Under the pieces are notes generated by a model. It did no database searches and was not told where the DNA came from. It saw only the letters and a program-made list of their open reading frames with translations. Shown here piece by piece: positions 1 to 11,828 of a DNA stretch of 64,000 nt. The stretch lies in contig NC_079415.1 of assembly GCF_026213295.1 (NCBI RefSeq), positions 34,934,136-34,998,135 on the forward strand, read 5' to 3'. Numbering within the stretch: the stretch's first letter is position 1; each line of letters starts with the position of its first letter. The stretch comes from Gadus chalcogrammus. Its lineage: Eukaryota > Chordata > Actinopteri > Gadiformes > Gadidae. A program made the position numbers and the translations under genes.

Positions 1-540
1 CCACTGCCCTCCCTGGAAGAGCTGGCCAGCGCCCGCTGCCGAAACAGGACCAGATCCATTCTAAAAGACGCTGCACACCCTGCTCACCACCTGTTCGATC
101 TGCTTCCCTCTGGCAGGCGATACAGTTCAATGAAATCACGCACCACCAGACTAACCAACAGCTTCTTCCCCTGGGCCATACGTACACCAAACAAACATTA
201 ACCCCTGTGCAATACATAGACAACCACATGAACGATCACCACTACCTCTGGACATTCCTCATTATGCTTACCTTCCTGGACCTGCTGCTATTTAGATATA
301 TGTGGGCAGAAGGGGTTGTTGGTTGTTGTCTGGGAGGGAGGGGAGGGTGTAGGACACTTAAATGAGCCTTAAGTGGAAGGCAGGGGGAGGGGTTATTGTT
401 GTTATATATTTATTAATATTTCGTACTGTATTCTATTTATTTATTTATTTTTAAAAAGCACTGAACAAGATCTGCACCTTAATTTCGTTGTGTAAATACA
501 CTGTATTTAACCCAATGACAAATAAAGATTCTACTTCTAA
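1..540 (+). mobile_element. 3' end of a non-LTR retrotransposon (L2/CR1-like)
   Basis: Frame 1 (from base 4) is open to a TAA at 199-201 and encodes the C-terminus of a LINE reverse transcriptase: LPSLEELASARCRNR, then HPAHHLFDLLPSGRRY and TRLTNSFFP, a signature of L2/CR1-type fish LINEs. A 3' UTR follows and ends with AATAAAG and a short ATTCT-type repeat near 525-540, the usual tail of this class. The 5' part lies outside the window. Clade assignment is from memory of the motif. Confidence 0.75.
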
Positions 541-1292
541 GCACACAGAATGGAAAGGTAAGTGAAATGAACACAATCATGTATGGTGTGGGGTACAATC
601 TCTCTATCTATCTCTCTGTCTATTTCACAAGTTTACTATGCGTTTTTTTGTAATAACAAAGATAGCGATAATGACAATGTTGTGGCAATATCAAGCAGAA
701 CTTTAATATAAAAATTATATGAACCCTGTTTGAATAATTTGTCAATTTCAATGAATTTCTATGCATTCTCCATGGACCTAGAGATACCTCCTGCCCTCTC
801 TAATAGAAAGGTGCTAAGATAGTTTGCATTTGCAAGTGTGGCCACCTAGTTTGATAATGAGGCCAATCCAGACTTCTTTGTTGTGTAGATTCCTTTAACC
901 GTCTTGCAGCCATGTACACTTCATCCATATTGTGAATTGCAATTTAACTTGGTCTCTCATCTGGCCAATCCTACACTCCACGAAGGCCCCTCCCCCTGAC
1001 CTTTGTTTCCTTTGTATATACCCACGATGTCAACATTTCCTATAAGAATCATGTACACCCATCGTCTCATTGACTGTATGCTTGGTAACTTTGCTGCCTG
1101 TATCTTCCCCTGATCAAGCTCTACATTAAATCAAATATTTTGCTGTCAGAAGTGTCCTAGAAATAAGTTATTCAACACAGACATCGATTATTAATAAAAA
1201 CAGAAAGCAAATCAAAAGTTGAAAGCGTTTAATCGTGATGAAAAGAAAAACTAAAAGCAGTAATTTAAACCAATGTAAGACAGAGGTCTCAA
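541..1292 (-). other. 3' flank of zinc-finger gene 1, paralogous to other unit flanks
   Basis: No gene seen. The stretch from about 545 matches 11105-11760, 34490-34760 and 40640-41280 (shared words include aacacaatcatgtat, ggacctagagatacctcc, tgcttggtaactttgctgcc, ataagttattcaacacagaca). It is therefore the downstream flank duplicated along with each zinc-finger gene. Confidence 0.7.
1228..1233 (-). terminator. Poly(A) signal ATTAAA
   Basis: Minus-strand ATTAAA lies about 60 bp past the stop of zinc-finger gene 1. The same hexamer in the same context (CATCACGATTAAA) recurs behind genes 2, 5 and 6, which supports it as the shared polyadenylation signal. Confidence 0.55.
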
Positions 1293-2362
1293 TCAAAGCG
1301 TCCCGTTACCCCGTTCCAAACGGTGCTTGAGCATGTGCACACGCAAACTGCGTGGGTCGCTGTAGCTGGCGTTGCACTGCAGACACACGTAGGGCTTCTC
1401 CCCAGAGTGAGTCCTAATGTGGATCTTCAGGTGGCCTGACTGACTGAAGCGCTTCGTGCATTGGTCACACTTGTAGGGCTTCTCACCGGAGTGAGTCCTC
1501 AGGTGGATCTTCAGGTTGCTTGTCTGACTGAAGCCCTTCGTGCATTGGTCACACTTGTAGGGCTTCTCACCGGAGTGAGTCTTCATGTGGCTCTTCAGGC
1601 AGCTTGTCCGACGGAAGCGCTTCGTGCATTGGTCACACTTGTAGGGCTTCTCCCCGGAGTGAGTCCTCATGTGGTTCTTCAGGATGTTATTCTGACTGAA
1701 GCGCTTCGTGCATTGGTCACACTTGTAGGGCTTCTCGCCGGAGTGAGTCCTCAGGTGGATCTTCAGGTGGCTTGTCCGACTGAAGCGCTTCGTGCATTGG
1801 TCACACTTGTAGGGCTTCTCCCCGGAGTGAGTCCTCAGGTGGATCTTCAGGGTGCCTGTCCGACTGAAGCGCTCCTTGCATTGGTCACACTTGTAGGGCT
1901 TCTCCCCAGAGTGAGTCATTACGTGTTTATTCAGGTTGCCTTTGTGACTGAAGCGCTTCATGCGATGGTCACACTTGTAGGGCTTCTCGCCGGAGTGAGT
2001 CCTCATGTGGACGATCATATTGGCATTGTTGGGAATAACCTTGCTACACAAGACACTGGGCCGGCCCTTGCGGCCGCCCTGATGCCCAGTCAGCTCCTCA
2101 AGGCGGACCAGCCGCACGCTGCAGTTCAGGCTCTTGGCCACGCTGTGGTCAGGGGACAGCGAGCTCAAGGCCTCCGGTTCTGACGCGGCAAAGAGGGTGT
2201 CATGGCCGTCCACCGCCAGTGGGCCCTCCCCTTGTCCGTAGACGCTCAGGATGCGCAGCTCCCCGCTGTGACTAGACATGTGCGAGGAGCCAGGGGCGTC
2301 CACACGCAGACTCTCCGAGGTGGCGCCGCGCTGCGTGCTGCTGTCTCTGCTGTCATTGTCTT
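1293..2362 (-). CDS. C2H2 zinc-finger protein, terminal exon (gene 1, 8 fingers)
   Basis: Probable sequence-specific nuclear DNA-binding protein. The exon opens at an acceptor (CTCTGAAG, then AAGACAATGAC) in phase 1, so it joins the 67-nt exon at 2630-2696 to give 378 codons in frame. First comes the linker module ([33 protein letters not shown]), then a degenerate finger (VLCSKV...HMRTH, one Cys only), then eight fingers with HSGEKPY linkers. Finger 1 has its second Cys replaced by Arg (CDHR). Helix residues -1/3/6: HNK, RTI, RHI, QIN, RCS, QNI, QHI, DSV. The last finger (YVCLQCNASYSDPRSLRVH) differs from the rest and marks the ancestral C-terminus; this is the only copy here where it is complete. 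The usual first exon is destroyed by the hAT insertion at 2.8-7.3 kb, so expression needs another start. Binding target unknown. Confidence 0.9.
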
Positions 2363-2629
2363 CTTCAGAGAGGAAAACAGACAAGAGAGAAAGTAACGTT
2401 TTTAATTAATCATTTTCACAAAGGTATACAGTTTGTACTTTGTACACACTTGTGTATTGGAAGATTTATATTTTGACATTCTTTCTAACTTTTATTTGTT
2501 GATTATGCATTTTCCTTATCGCCCTTTGGATGGTCAAGGGTTAAAGGCTCCTGCTGAGAAGGCAGAATTGAGTACATTCTCAGTTTATCACGGTTGTTTT
2601 CTTGCATAGATGCAATGTGTATTACTAAC

Positions 2630-2696
2630 CTACGGCGGGCATGCCTCCACCAATATCCTCTTCAACCTTGATTGAAATGGTGTCTGGTGTCTGCTG
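2630..2696 (-). CDS. 'QQTPDT' penultimate exon of zinc-finger gene 1
   Basis: 67-nt exon coding QQTPDTISIKVEEDIGGG plus MPAV and one base. Donor reads TAG|GTTAGTAA; the acceptor follows a T-rich tract at GGAAAG|CAGCAG (exact AG ambiguous among in-frame choices). It ends in phase 1, matching the terminal exon. Eight copies occur in the window with the same length and open frame, which argues for real coding exons. The sequence contains an IKVEED motif that resembles SUMO-type psiKxE sites (inference). Confidence 0.75.
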
Positions 2697-2838
2697 CTTT
2701 CCACATAAAGAAGGAAACACACACAAGACATATTCTTTAATTTTCACAGAATAGTTGTAATTTTTACCCTGCCAAGCTGATAAAATCCCCCTTCGTCTCG
2801 GAGCTGGCTTTCTTGGTTCACAGGAGAAGGCGGGGCTA
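2697..2838 (-). other. Intron between first and QQTPDT exons
   Basis: Matches 25928-26155 and 62773-62960. Homology stops abruptly near 2838, where the hAT sequence begins. Confidence 0.6.
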
Positions 2839-3742
2839 CACACTAGCGGTGGTTCGGTCGCGAACTGATTAGTTCGAACGAACGAATCGTTAGAACGAAC
2901 AAACCGAACTGGTTCTTCTCTCTCGTTCGTCTTGTCACCTCGTTCGTCTCGTTCGAGACTCAGAATCGACTCCTCCCAGACCCACGACTCGCTGACAGTT
3001 CGTTCACTCACTGTGTGAGTGGTGAAGACGAGGGACCGAGGCGACTCACGAGAGCCAGACAATCGTATGCAAGACAGAAATAAACCGATTTCTTGGGGAA
3101 AAAAAACAAAGGGGCTTAGTGAGCGTACGATAATACGATTAAATATCAGTGAAATGGTAAATGCATGTTGTCTTTGTATTTTCTGTGTTATGCCAGATTA
3201 ATAAAATATTTGAATGTATCGTCAATCTGTCTGGTTCGTTCTGCTGCACGCGACCTGGGACCCCCACCATGGTGGACCTGGGACCCCCACCATGGCGGAT
3301 CTTGATCGATTCTTGAGTGGGGGTGGCCATCTTCACAATAGTGTTGTTACTGTTAACCCAAGAACAATTTAATATGCCCAGAATAAACACAACTTTACAC
3401 AAATTACTTTTAAACTTTTAAACACCCACCCCTCTGCGTTTGATTTGTCAAACTTCACCTTGAATGTGGGGAAGGGGGCATTTTGATCCTTGGCCTATTA
3501 ATTTAAGGACATGTCATTAAGCATACATTAAATAAAGCTGTTGAATAACTCAAAGGCCATTGAATACAGATGCTAACATATTTAACCATACACAATGTTG
3601 TATTTGCTAGTTTCACACATTTTTTAACACCCATCACCCCACCCCTAGTTGAACTATAACTTAAACTCTGAACTTTAACTTCATCTCGTCTCGAGTCTCT
3701 TGACCTTTATCTGCAAAGATAACAAAAGATAAGACGTCAACC

Positions 3743-5726
3743 ATGTCGGGACGAAAGAAGAGCATCGTGTGGACTCATTTTAACACAACCGAGGGTTCAG
3801 TGTTAGCCATCTGCAATATTTGCAAAAACAAAATTTTGTTTAAAGGAGGGTCCACTGCCAATTTGCACCGTCACATCAAGACCAGGCACCCCGGGGACCC
3901 GGACTCCAGGGGCAGAGGCCAGGCTATGCAATCCAGGCTGACCCAGTACATGTTGCGGCCGATAAAACCGCAACGGCAGAAAAACTTGGACGAACAGCTG
4001 GCGAAAATGGTGGTCTGGGACCTACAGCCATTTTCATTTGTGGAGGACAGCGATTTCAAGGCATTCAAGGCATTTCAAGGCATCCCTACCAGGTAGGAAG
4101 ACCGTCTCCAAGGTCCTGGTTCCTCGGCTTTAGGCCACCTGCCATGCCGGAGTCAAGGAGAGAGTGGGACACGCTGCAGCTGTGTGTCTGACAAAAGACT
4201 GTTGGACATCCAGGACGACCCAGAGCTATATGTCCGTGACATGCCATTTCGTGGAGAATTATGAAATGGTCAGCTGTCTCCTGGACTGTTTTCAGTCCTT
4301 TGAGGATCACGCGGGAGTGGGAGATCCAGGACAAGGTGGTCGCCTGCGTTACGGATGGAGCTTCGAATATAACCGTGGCGATCCAGAAATGCCGATGGAA
4401 GCACCTGCATTGTTTTGCCCATACACTGAATCTGATTGTAAGGGGGGGGGGGGGTTGAAAAAGCTGTCAGAAACAGTGGATAAGGTAAAACAAATTGCGG
4501 ACCACTTCCATCTAAGCTCCTTGTCGGTGGAGAGGCTAAGGGCCACTCTCCTTCAAATGGGTCAGCCAGACCTGAAGGTTCTGCAGGATTGCCCCACCCG
4601 GTGGAACTCAACCTTTTACATGTTGAATCGTTTTGTGAGAGTGAGGGATGCCATCATCACCACCCTGGCTTTGGTGAATCCAGCAGTGACCACCATGACC
4701 CATGATGAGTGGGAGGCCATTGAAGAGGCATGCGAGGTGCTTCAGCCATATGAAGAGGTGACAGTGGAGATCAGTGGAGAAGGGTATGTATTTAATCTAT
4801 TTAATTAATTAAATTCATTGGGGAATAATAAATGACATGACATATATGACACATGGTAATGGCAATACATAGATAAAAGGTCAATAGATACAAATATGGT
4901 AAATAAATAGATATACATGGTATTTAAATAAATACATAAATACATGGTTAATAAATAGATAAACAAATTCATAAATATTTTATTTAAAAACACATTTAAA
5001 AAAGGTTCCACGTAACAAAGATGACCCACTGTAACTGTGTCCTTTCTGTGTCCTATCGGTAGCTACGTGACTGCCTCCAAAATAATTATTTTTGGCACGA
5101 GGGTCATTGCAGACCACCTGAGGACCGGCCGCCTCAAGCAGCCTGTGGTGGTGTCCCTTTTAACCTCACTCAACGCTGAGATGGCAAAGCGTTTCCATAG
5201 GATCGAGTTCAACGCCTTGCTGTCTGAATCCTCCATCCTTGACCCCAGATTCAAGAGGAAGTCCTTCTCTGATGACCAGGCAGCCACCGAGGCCATCCAA
5301 AGGCTCACAACTGCTGCAGCACAGGCGACCGTCTCCAATCCATCCCAGCAGGAAGCTCTGGTGGAAGAAGGAGCTGCGGGGGGACAAGCCACAGAGGAGA
5401 GCATGGTCTGGGGTGACTTCGACGAGCAGGTCTCAGGGCTCGTCAGTCACCTTAGTGCAGGTGCGGAAGCGTCCCTCGAGATCCGGTCCTTCCTGCAAGA
5501 GGAACTGATCCCTAGGTCCTCCAACCCTCTGACCTGGTGGAAAAGTAGATTGTTGATCTATCCGCGGCTCACTCAGCTGGTGCTGGAGAGATTGTCTGTG
5601 GTCGCCACGTCAGTGCCATCTGAACGCGTGTTCACTGAGATGGGGCTGATAATTTCGGAGAGGCGCTGCCGTCTGTCTCCCTCCAAGGCGCAACAAGTGA
5701 TGTTCCTGAATGCGAACCTGAAGTGA
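3743..5726 (+). pseudogene. hAT transposase pseudogene with BED finger
   Basis: 3743-4096 encodes a BED-type finger (SIVWTHFNT, then CNICKNKI, then HRHIKTRH: C-x2-C...H-x4-H). After a stop near 4096 the reading jumps frames: DIQDDPELYV-like and ADGAS-type pieces are in different frames, a G run at 4443-4454 adds another shift, then CPTRWNSTFYMLNRF is open to about 4790. Intron-like DNA with a TAAATA-rich tract follows (4800-5060). 5062-5726 is open and ends with the hAT C-terminal dimerisation region (SVPSERVFTEMGLIISERR...VMFLNANLK). The multiple frameshifts mean no full-length transposase is made. Confidence 0.8.
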
Positions 5727-5898
5727 ACATTCAGGCTTCTTCAGTTCCCAGAGGTTCTTGGGTTTTGTTTCTGCCATCACTGTTGGTCAAAGGACAAAAA
5801 TGTTTGTTAAATGGCAATGTTCGGTTTTGTTCCCCCCCCCCGAGGATGGACACTGGGTTACAGCGCCCCTCACAACCCCCCCACCCCACCCCTTTCAA

Positions 5899-6055
5899 GT
5901 GTATATTGTATATAGTGCTCTGCAAACCTATGGTGGCATCATGCCTTCAGTGTGCATATTGTATATAGTTCTCTGCAAACCTATGTTGGCATCATGCCTT
6001 CACTGTGCATATTGTGTATAGTTCTCTGCAAATCTATGGTGGCATCATGCCTTCA
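5899..6055 (+). repeat. Three-copy tandem repeat, about 51 bp
   Basis: Three copies of a unit containing ctctgcaaacctatg and ggcatcatgccttca, in the 3' UTR-like part of the degenerate hAT. Confidence 0.85.
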
Positions 6056-7215
6056 GTGTGTATTGAACAACCGCACATAAAAAGGTTGCACATATTATAT
6101 TGATATTTTATCGTATTTGTCTAAGTGCATGCTTGACTCTTGTGTATAATTCCCAATTATTATTGATGTATTTGCACTTTTAATCTTGCTGAATTCTACA
6201 AGGCAAATAAATTAAGTTACAACTAAGTTCCGCGGCTCCTTTCGTCTTTGTAGGGAAATGTTAAATTTTGTCTTTATTATTTTGTCAGAATGCACCAGAA
6301 TGCTTAGTTTGTATGTGAAAATCACAATAAAATCTACTGGGAAGGATGCCCCCAGAACCCCCTACAGGGGTTTGGTTTACAAACTTTTAGCCCCCCCTAA
6401 AATGAAATTCACCAGCCGCCATTGTGTGTGTGAATAATTGTATTATTTATATATTTTGATATTATTAAAACGTTTTTTTAATCAAATCTATTAGATCTCA
6501 GAATGATTTCATAGTCAAAAATATGTTAAAGTTTGTGTTCCACAGTTGACACAGTAGCTCATTCAGTGTTGAGGGATAGGCCTATTGTAGCCTACGGTTA
6601 AAAAGGAAAACTCAAATGTGTTATATTGGCTTTGATAATATTAATACACATACACAAACTATTACGTTCTTAATAGGGTAACTAACTTGTAACAGTATCG
6701 AATTACATTTTCAAAGTAACCTTCCCATACTGTAGCTGAATAAATGGCACACACTGTTGCATGCACTGCACCAGGAGTAGGTTATATATTAGTTATAACT
6801 AGGCTATACTTAGTTAGCTACAACGATACATGAAGTAAACATACTCGGAACGTCCATGTAGGCCTACGCAGCAGCACTATGCGCAGGTGATGCCGCATGA
6901 TATGCCGCACGGCATATCATTATTAACTAACGCATTATCTGAGGTAAAGTAAAGCCTAAGGTGGTTCGTTACATTTTCTTGTCGAGTAGCCTGGTGTTTA
7001 CATTTTAGGGTTAGGGTTGACACATTGTTCGTTTTTCCTCGGGTATTTTTTTAATATATAAAATTAACGATATTGACTCACCTTTCAGGATAAAGTCAGC
7101 AGCTGATGACCGACATAAGTTCCACGATCCTTTGAGAGTCTGAGTGACTGACTCAGAGTCAGCAGAACCGTGCACAAACACATTCCATGACCATGATTCG
7201 ATTCACCATTCGATT

Positions 7216-7257
7216 CACAGGAAACTCGACTGAACCAGTTCAGTCGAGTTTCCTGTG
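7216..7257. repeat. Near-perfect palindrome, 20-bp arms
   Basis: Arm CACAGGAAACTCGACTGAAC, a two-base centre (CA), then its exact reverse complement. It sits at the right edge of the hAT-bearing insert, next to the broken host exon. Confidence 0.95.
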
Positions 7258-7268
7258 ATCGGATTTCA

Positions 7269-7294
7269 CCATCCCTCCAGTTACAACTATTCAT
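7269..7294 (-). pseudogene. Remnant of the MSSYNW first exon
   Basis: Minus strand reads ATG then NSCNWRDG, matching the start of the intact exon at 26284-26478 (MSSYNWRGTD); the rest of the exon is gone and replaced by transposon DNA. Upstream DNA (7300-7560) matches 26520-26700 and 63370-63620, a likely promoter-proximal region. Confidence 0.65.
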
Positions 7295-7584
7295 GTTGAT
7301 ATCGCTGCATCGTCTCTTTTGTAGAGACAATGCAGCAACACCTCTACCCAAGCCTCGCCCCTAGAACCACAAAGCTGTCTTATCGCATTTACATCAAAAT
7401 GAAACCCCCAATATGTGTAGGGTCAGAGAGGGTTAATAGGGGTGCGAAATAAAGCCTGTAAATTACCTCGGTCAGTGTAAACGCGCGGATCACACAGGGG
7501 AAAAGTTGGGCATAAGACGGGCATATTTGGCGGTGCAAAAACGTTTACTGGATCATAAAGGTGTGGGCTTTCTATGGGTCCGTT

Positions 7585-7928
7585 TTAGAGTTGTAACAGA
7601 GGAAGCCTCTCTTTTGGATAGTGAATAAGAAGATGATTTCCAACCTGCACACTCAGCTCCTCGCGGCAGACCAGCCGCTCGCCGGGCTCCAGGCTCTTGG
7701 CCACGCTGTGGTCCGCAGACAGCGAATTCAGGGACTTCACTTCTGACGCGGTGAAGAGGGTGTGATGGCCGTCCGTCGCCAAAGGGCCCTCCCCTTTTCC
7801 GTAGACGCTCAGAATCTTCAGTTCCTCGCTGTGGCTGGACATGAGGGAGGAGCCAGGGGCGTCCACACCCAGACTCTCTGAGGTGCCGTTGCGCTGAGTG
7901 CTACGGTCTCCAAAGGCATCGCAGTCTT
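7585..7928 (-). CDS. Short-form linker protein, terminal exon (copy 1, no fingers)
   Basis: Begins at TCTGCAG|AAGACTGCGATG, coding EDCDAFGDRSTQRNGTSES and then the linker module shared with the zinc-finger exons ([37 protein letters not shown]). Where finger proteins continue to fingers, this ends with VQVGNHLLIHYPKERLPLLQL and a stop. With the exon at 8490-8622 it gives 159 codons in frame (133+344 nt). The THAP exon upstream (9425-9683) is broken, so the gene may be dead or start elsewhere. Function unknown; acidic/Ser-rich and probably disordered. Confidence 0.7.
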
Positions 7929-8489
7929 CTGCAGAGGGAGAAAAAAAGGAAAAAGTATATTTACATTTAGATATTGCATAAAGGGAGGCATTGTGTATTT
8001 GTACACTTGAAAGAAACTCTTTAAATGTATGCAACATTGACACAGAGGATTTAAAATGTGTACTGCTGACAAAGATTCACAGTTTTGGAGAGGGACGTCT
8101 CCTCCAGCACCCTCCTCCCTAGGCTCTAAGCTCAAGTGGTTGGCCAGGTTAAGGACACTCAACGAACCCCAGCGCAAAATGATCTGAGCACCACATGACA
8201 TGCGAGGCAAGCGCAATAATTCTATTTTGACACTAAAAAGCAACAACGTGTCCTTCCCTGTAAGCTGCTCAGCTAACATTTATACATTTTGAACCCTTCT
8301 GGGCTCTTGACTGATTCCATCTTTGAATTGCAACTCCAAGTTTAACTTTTAGCAGGGCGCTGGGCATGATGCTTTTTCAAAGAGGACCAAGCTTTTCAGC
8401 GCAGGTAGAATCTAGCATCAGCCTAGAATCTATGCTGCCTAGAATCTACCACATCAAGGGAAAAAATACTCAATGTAGAAAGTACACAC
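7929..8489 (-). other. Intron, conserved block shared by all units
   Basis: Contains a stretch at 8041-8260 repeated at 14505-14700, 24430-24640, 27210-27420, 37985-38190, 49075-49195 and 50180-50390, and the word gggcgctggncatgatgctttt at about 8350 present in every intron in front of a terminal exon. Frames across it are not conserved, so it is read as intron. Confidence 0.6.
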
Positions 8490-8622
8490 CTTCACTTTTA
8501 AAATGGGGCTGCAAAGTCTTTAAGGATAGCTGTGTGCCTACAGTACGTGTTTCCAGGTGGTCTGTCTGGCAGGCAACATCCCTTGAGAGAAGCTGCTGAA
8601 TGTAAGCACTTGATGAGCTGGC
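8490..8622 (-). CDS. 'VACQTD' exon of short-form gene 1
   Basis: 133-nt exon between CTACGCAG| and GAAG|GTGTGTAC. It codes ASSSSAYIQQLLSRDVACQTD followed by HLET..., then GTQLSLKTLQPHFKSE, ending in phase 1. The VACQTD/GTQLS...LQPHF pattern is familiar from THAP-containing fish proteins (from memory). It joins in frame to 7585-7928. Confidence 0.7.
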
Positions 8623-9424
8623 CTGCGTAGAGACAACAAAGTAAAATCAGTACTCAATTTATTACATTGTATATATTCCAGTTGCAAGTTGTAAGAAGAT
8701 ATAAGATATGCATGTTTAGTGAATTACATTAGCCTAATACTTAAAATTAGTTATATGAAATGATATTACAGCATTGATTTGTTTACATATTATATAGATC
8801 ATCTCATCAACTCAATACCATGACATCAAGCTCTGCAGAAATCTGCTAATAACCCTTTGATTTGAATCAGGTGTGAAGGGGAAAATAAGTTTCTAAAACT
8901 GGGAGTACAAGAGGGTAGAAGGGTGTGAAAAAACGCGATGCCTGGAACGCACCATTATGTATTTAGGGTGAGTTTAACAGGTCATAAATGATCTCCTCAT
9001 CAGTAAAACGCTAGAACTACTGCGGTCCAGTGGCCGGTAGAATACAGTTGTATTCGTTGGTTGTATGGTGAGCAGACATTGTTAAACATTGCATTCCCTT
9101 GGTATCCAAGCAGTAGAGATCAGTGCCTGTAGCCCCTTTGTTGAATTGTGCCCATTCTCGTATGATGCCCCTTGCTTGCTGAGATGCACACTCGATTTAC
9201 AGTGTGTGTATTTATAGGAATGAATGGGCGGCAATGTATTAGTCCACTGTCCTTTCTTTAATAGGTCCATGGTATTTACACACATAACTGATGCTATCTA
9301 CCTTAACATTAGCGACAGTAACTTGGCTGTTAGCTGTAGCGCTAATGCTAAAGCAACATTATAATGCTAACAAGGTAACCATATACAGTACAGCAACACA
9401 ATGATATGGCGTTAGTTAACTTAC
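8623..9424 (-). other. Intron between THAP and VACQTD exons
   Basis: No gene seen. The same DNA recurs at 15140-15612, 27844-28380 and 50827-51669, as part of the duplicated unit. Confidence 0.6.
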
Positions 9425-9683
9425 TTTTTCGAGGTGTGTAGCTGAGCCGTGGAGAGTTGGTACTAATCCAGACTTCATTCTCAGACATTAAGCAAGTCCA
9501 GCTCTGTATTGGCCCAAGTTGAGGAAGCAGTCGTCTGGCTCAGACCGGCGCATTTCCAGAGACAATAAAATTAACCCACTGGTTCTTCAGAGGCTCGGAT
9601 GAATGAACAAAATATAGACTTTTGTGTTCATTTGTACATCCAAACACTGAACAACTGCGATGCTTCGCTCGTTGGCAAGCCAC
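9425..9683 (-). pseudogene. Broken THAP-domain exon (copy 1)
   Basis: Aligned with the intact copy at 15613-15882, the start codon is GTG instead of ATG. The N-terminal half is recognisable ([32 protein letters not shown]). The codon for the third zinc ligand has become TGA, and the adjacent CAKHF segment is deleted, so the C2CH zinc site is lost. Donor AAAAA|GTAAGT is kept. Confidence 0.8.
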
Positions 9684-10128
9684 GGTGCGTCTCAAGGAAA
9701 GAACTATGTGTACAAGTCGTAACTCATTTTCTCATGGGCGGTCGGGACAAATAATCTGGGCGGGCAAAATAAGAAAAAGGGGAGGTAACCTCTCCCCGTA
9801 ATTTCCTTTTATTTTATTGAACATGGTTAAAAATAATTCTAACAAAATAACGAGCATTAAAAAAATCCTAAACAATAAAAAATACTGTTTTTGTAATTAT
9901 GATGATGTTCAACTCGTATGTTAAAGAAATCAAAGCTTTTGGACCGAACAATAACACAATATTTGAACAGATTAACCGAAACCATCAAACAAGAAAAGAA
10001 AAACAGAAATTCAAATCTCCAGCTCATAACAATTCATTATTTGTTTCTGAAGGTTCTTTTTAAATGTGATATAGTGGTACATTTTAAGCCTTTTGCATTG
10101 GTTCAAAGTTTCGCTCTGGCTTAGGAAC

Positions 10129-10206
<78 letters not shown>

Positions 10207-10370
10207 CACCAAAATAATTAGTAAACAGAAAAAGAAGAGACCCGACACAAACCCAACCCCTGTACATGACCACACGACATAAGGAACGATAAATCATGGT
10301 AGGTTTGTTATCCTACCAAGAGTATTAAAGAAACACTTGACACTACACTGTGTCTTGTGTTTCAACTCAT
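9684..10370 (-). other. Upstream flank of THAP copy 1 with (CA)n
   Basis: No gene seen. Words ggtaacctctccccgta and gatatagtggtacatttta match 29219-29460, so the upstream flank including its microsatellite was duplicated. Confidence 0.6.
10132..10209. repeat. (CA)n microsatellite
   Basis: About 78 bp of CA with one CG interruption near 10200. Confidence 0.98.
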
Positions 10371-11300
10371 TGTAGTAATTTGGAGCTGATTGGACAATTC
10401 AGCCAATGAATCTAATAGGCTACCTCAACAGCATTCATGCATTGCGCAACATAACTACATGCATAGAGAAGTGACAGATAGTTAACTAGCAGAGAGTTGT
10501 AAATGCACTTTCTACCCATTTCAGTGGAGGAATTGGACTCCTCATAAATGTTCAACTTAAAAGGAACAAGTAAATTACATGTTAATTAAGTCTTTTGGTA
10601 TGTAGCATATAAAAAAAATATATACAACAGTCCCAAACTGCATTTGAAATGCACCTTTAGACTCCGGTCAAACACTATAGGACATTGATCATGATATGCC
10701 TCAATATCAGAATAACAACCATGAGTCAAATAGCAATGACTAGTGGAGTGAAAGTGAGAGCAGTGTAAGCTTGTCCAGGCCCTGCAAGTCAGGATGTAGG
10801 CTATGAATCGGAATACATTTTTAGCTAGTGGGCATCCTAGAAAACAATTCTATATTTTCTTGGGGAGGACCCCCGTCCATTACTGCACCCCACCCACGAA
10901 TTGGATCACCAGCCGCCGCTGCAAACAGGGAGCGAAGGGGGACCAATGCTAGGAATCTTCTGACTTTGTCCCGTTAGAATAATGCTGCCTTCTAGAGGGA
11001 GGACCGGCCTAAACTGAGCATCACTGAGATCTAGACATTTAACCAGGGATAATTTTCAACCATTATCGCCTATTATGATACAATCCATCCAAGGTAGTTA
11101 GCCTTAAGCGCACAGAATGGAATGGTAAGTGGAATGAACACAATCATGTATAATGTGCGGTTCGATCGCAGTATATTTCCCAAGTGAACTTTGCAGGCTT
11201 TTTGTAATAACAAAGATAACGGTAATGACAATGTTGTGGCAATATCAAGCATAACTTTAATATACAAATTATATGAACCCTCAACTCAATTTCAATGAAG
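10370..11300 (-). repeat. Paralogous downstream-flank block
   Basis: Matches 39740-40830 (aactagcagagagttg, ttggactcc, aatgcaccagaatacag-type words, ctaggaggaccggc, gatctagacatttaaccaggga). No gene seen. It is the far 3' flank of zinc-finger units and contains tccatcctg-type and MITE-like debris not resolved here. Confidence 0.6.
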
Positions 11301-11828
11301 TTCTATCCATTCTCCATGGTCCTATAGATACCTTCCGCCCTCTCTAATTGAAAGGTGTTTAGATAGTTTGCATTTGCAACTGTGGGCACCAAGTTTGATA
11401 CTGAGGCCAATCCACCGACTTCTTTGCAATTTAACTTGGTCTCTCCTCTGGCCAATCCTAAACTCCACAAAGGCCCCTCCCCCTGACCTTTGTTTCCGTT
11501 GTATTTACCCACGATGTCAACGTTTCCAATAAGAATCATGTACACCCGTCGTCTCATTGAGTGTATGCTTGGTAACTTTGCTGCCTGTATCTTCCCCTGA
11601 TCAAGCTCTACATTAAATCAAATATTTTGCCGTCAGAAGTGTCCTAGAAATAAGTTATTCAACACAGACATCAATTATTAATAAAAACAAACCAAATCAA
11701 AAGTTGAAAGCGTTTAATCGTGATGAAAAGAAAAACTAAAAGCAGTAATTTCAAACAATACAGGACGGAGGTCTCAATCAAAGCGTCCCGTTACCCCGTG
11801 TCAAAGTGTGTTTGAGCATGTGCACACA
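11301..11828 (-). other. 3' UTR/flank of zinc-finger gene 2
   Basis: Parallels 740-1292 almost base for base in long stretches. It includes the relic of the C-terminal finger after the premature stop. Confidence 0.65.
11713..11718 (-). terminator. Poly(A) signal ATTAAA
   Basis: Same conserved context as at 1228-1233 (CATCACGATTAAACGCTTTC). Confidence 0.5.

Larger units (their letters stand above)
2839..7265 (+). mobile_element. Degenerate hAT transposon (ZBED-like), ends approximate
   Basis: The zinc-finger unit seen at 25.9-26.5 kb and 62.7-63.4 kb is interrupted here from about 2838 to about 7265. The insert starts with TTCG-rich terminal DNA (repeated TTCGTTC/GAACGAAC words at 2840-3010), contains a broken BED/hAT transposase and an AATAAA at about 6205. 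Clean inverted termini were not identified, and the insertion removed most of the host first exon, so the ends are estimates and other elements may be nested in 6300-7260. Confidence 0.6.

Noticed and set aside
8041..8279. Conserved block between penultimate and terminal exons as an extra exon
   Set aside because: Frames are not kept between copies and the flanking exons already join in phase without it.
10011..10275. Cys-Val and Thr-His frames here and at 29354-29747, 39451-39859, 54029-54271 and 58096-58611
   Set aside because: Translation of (CA)n/(GT)n tracts.
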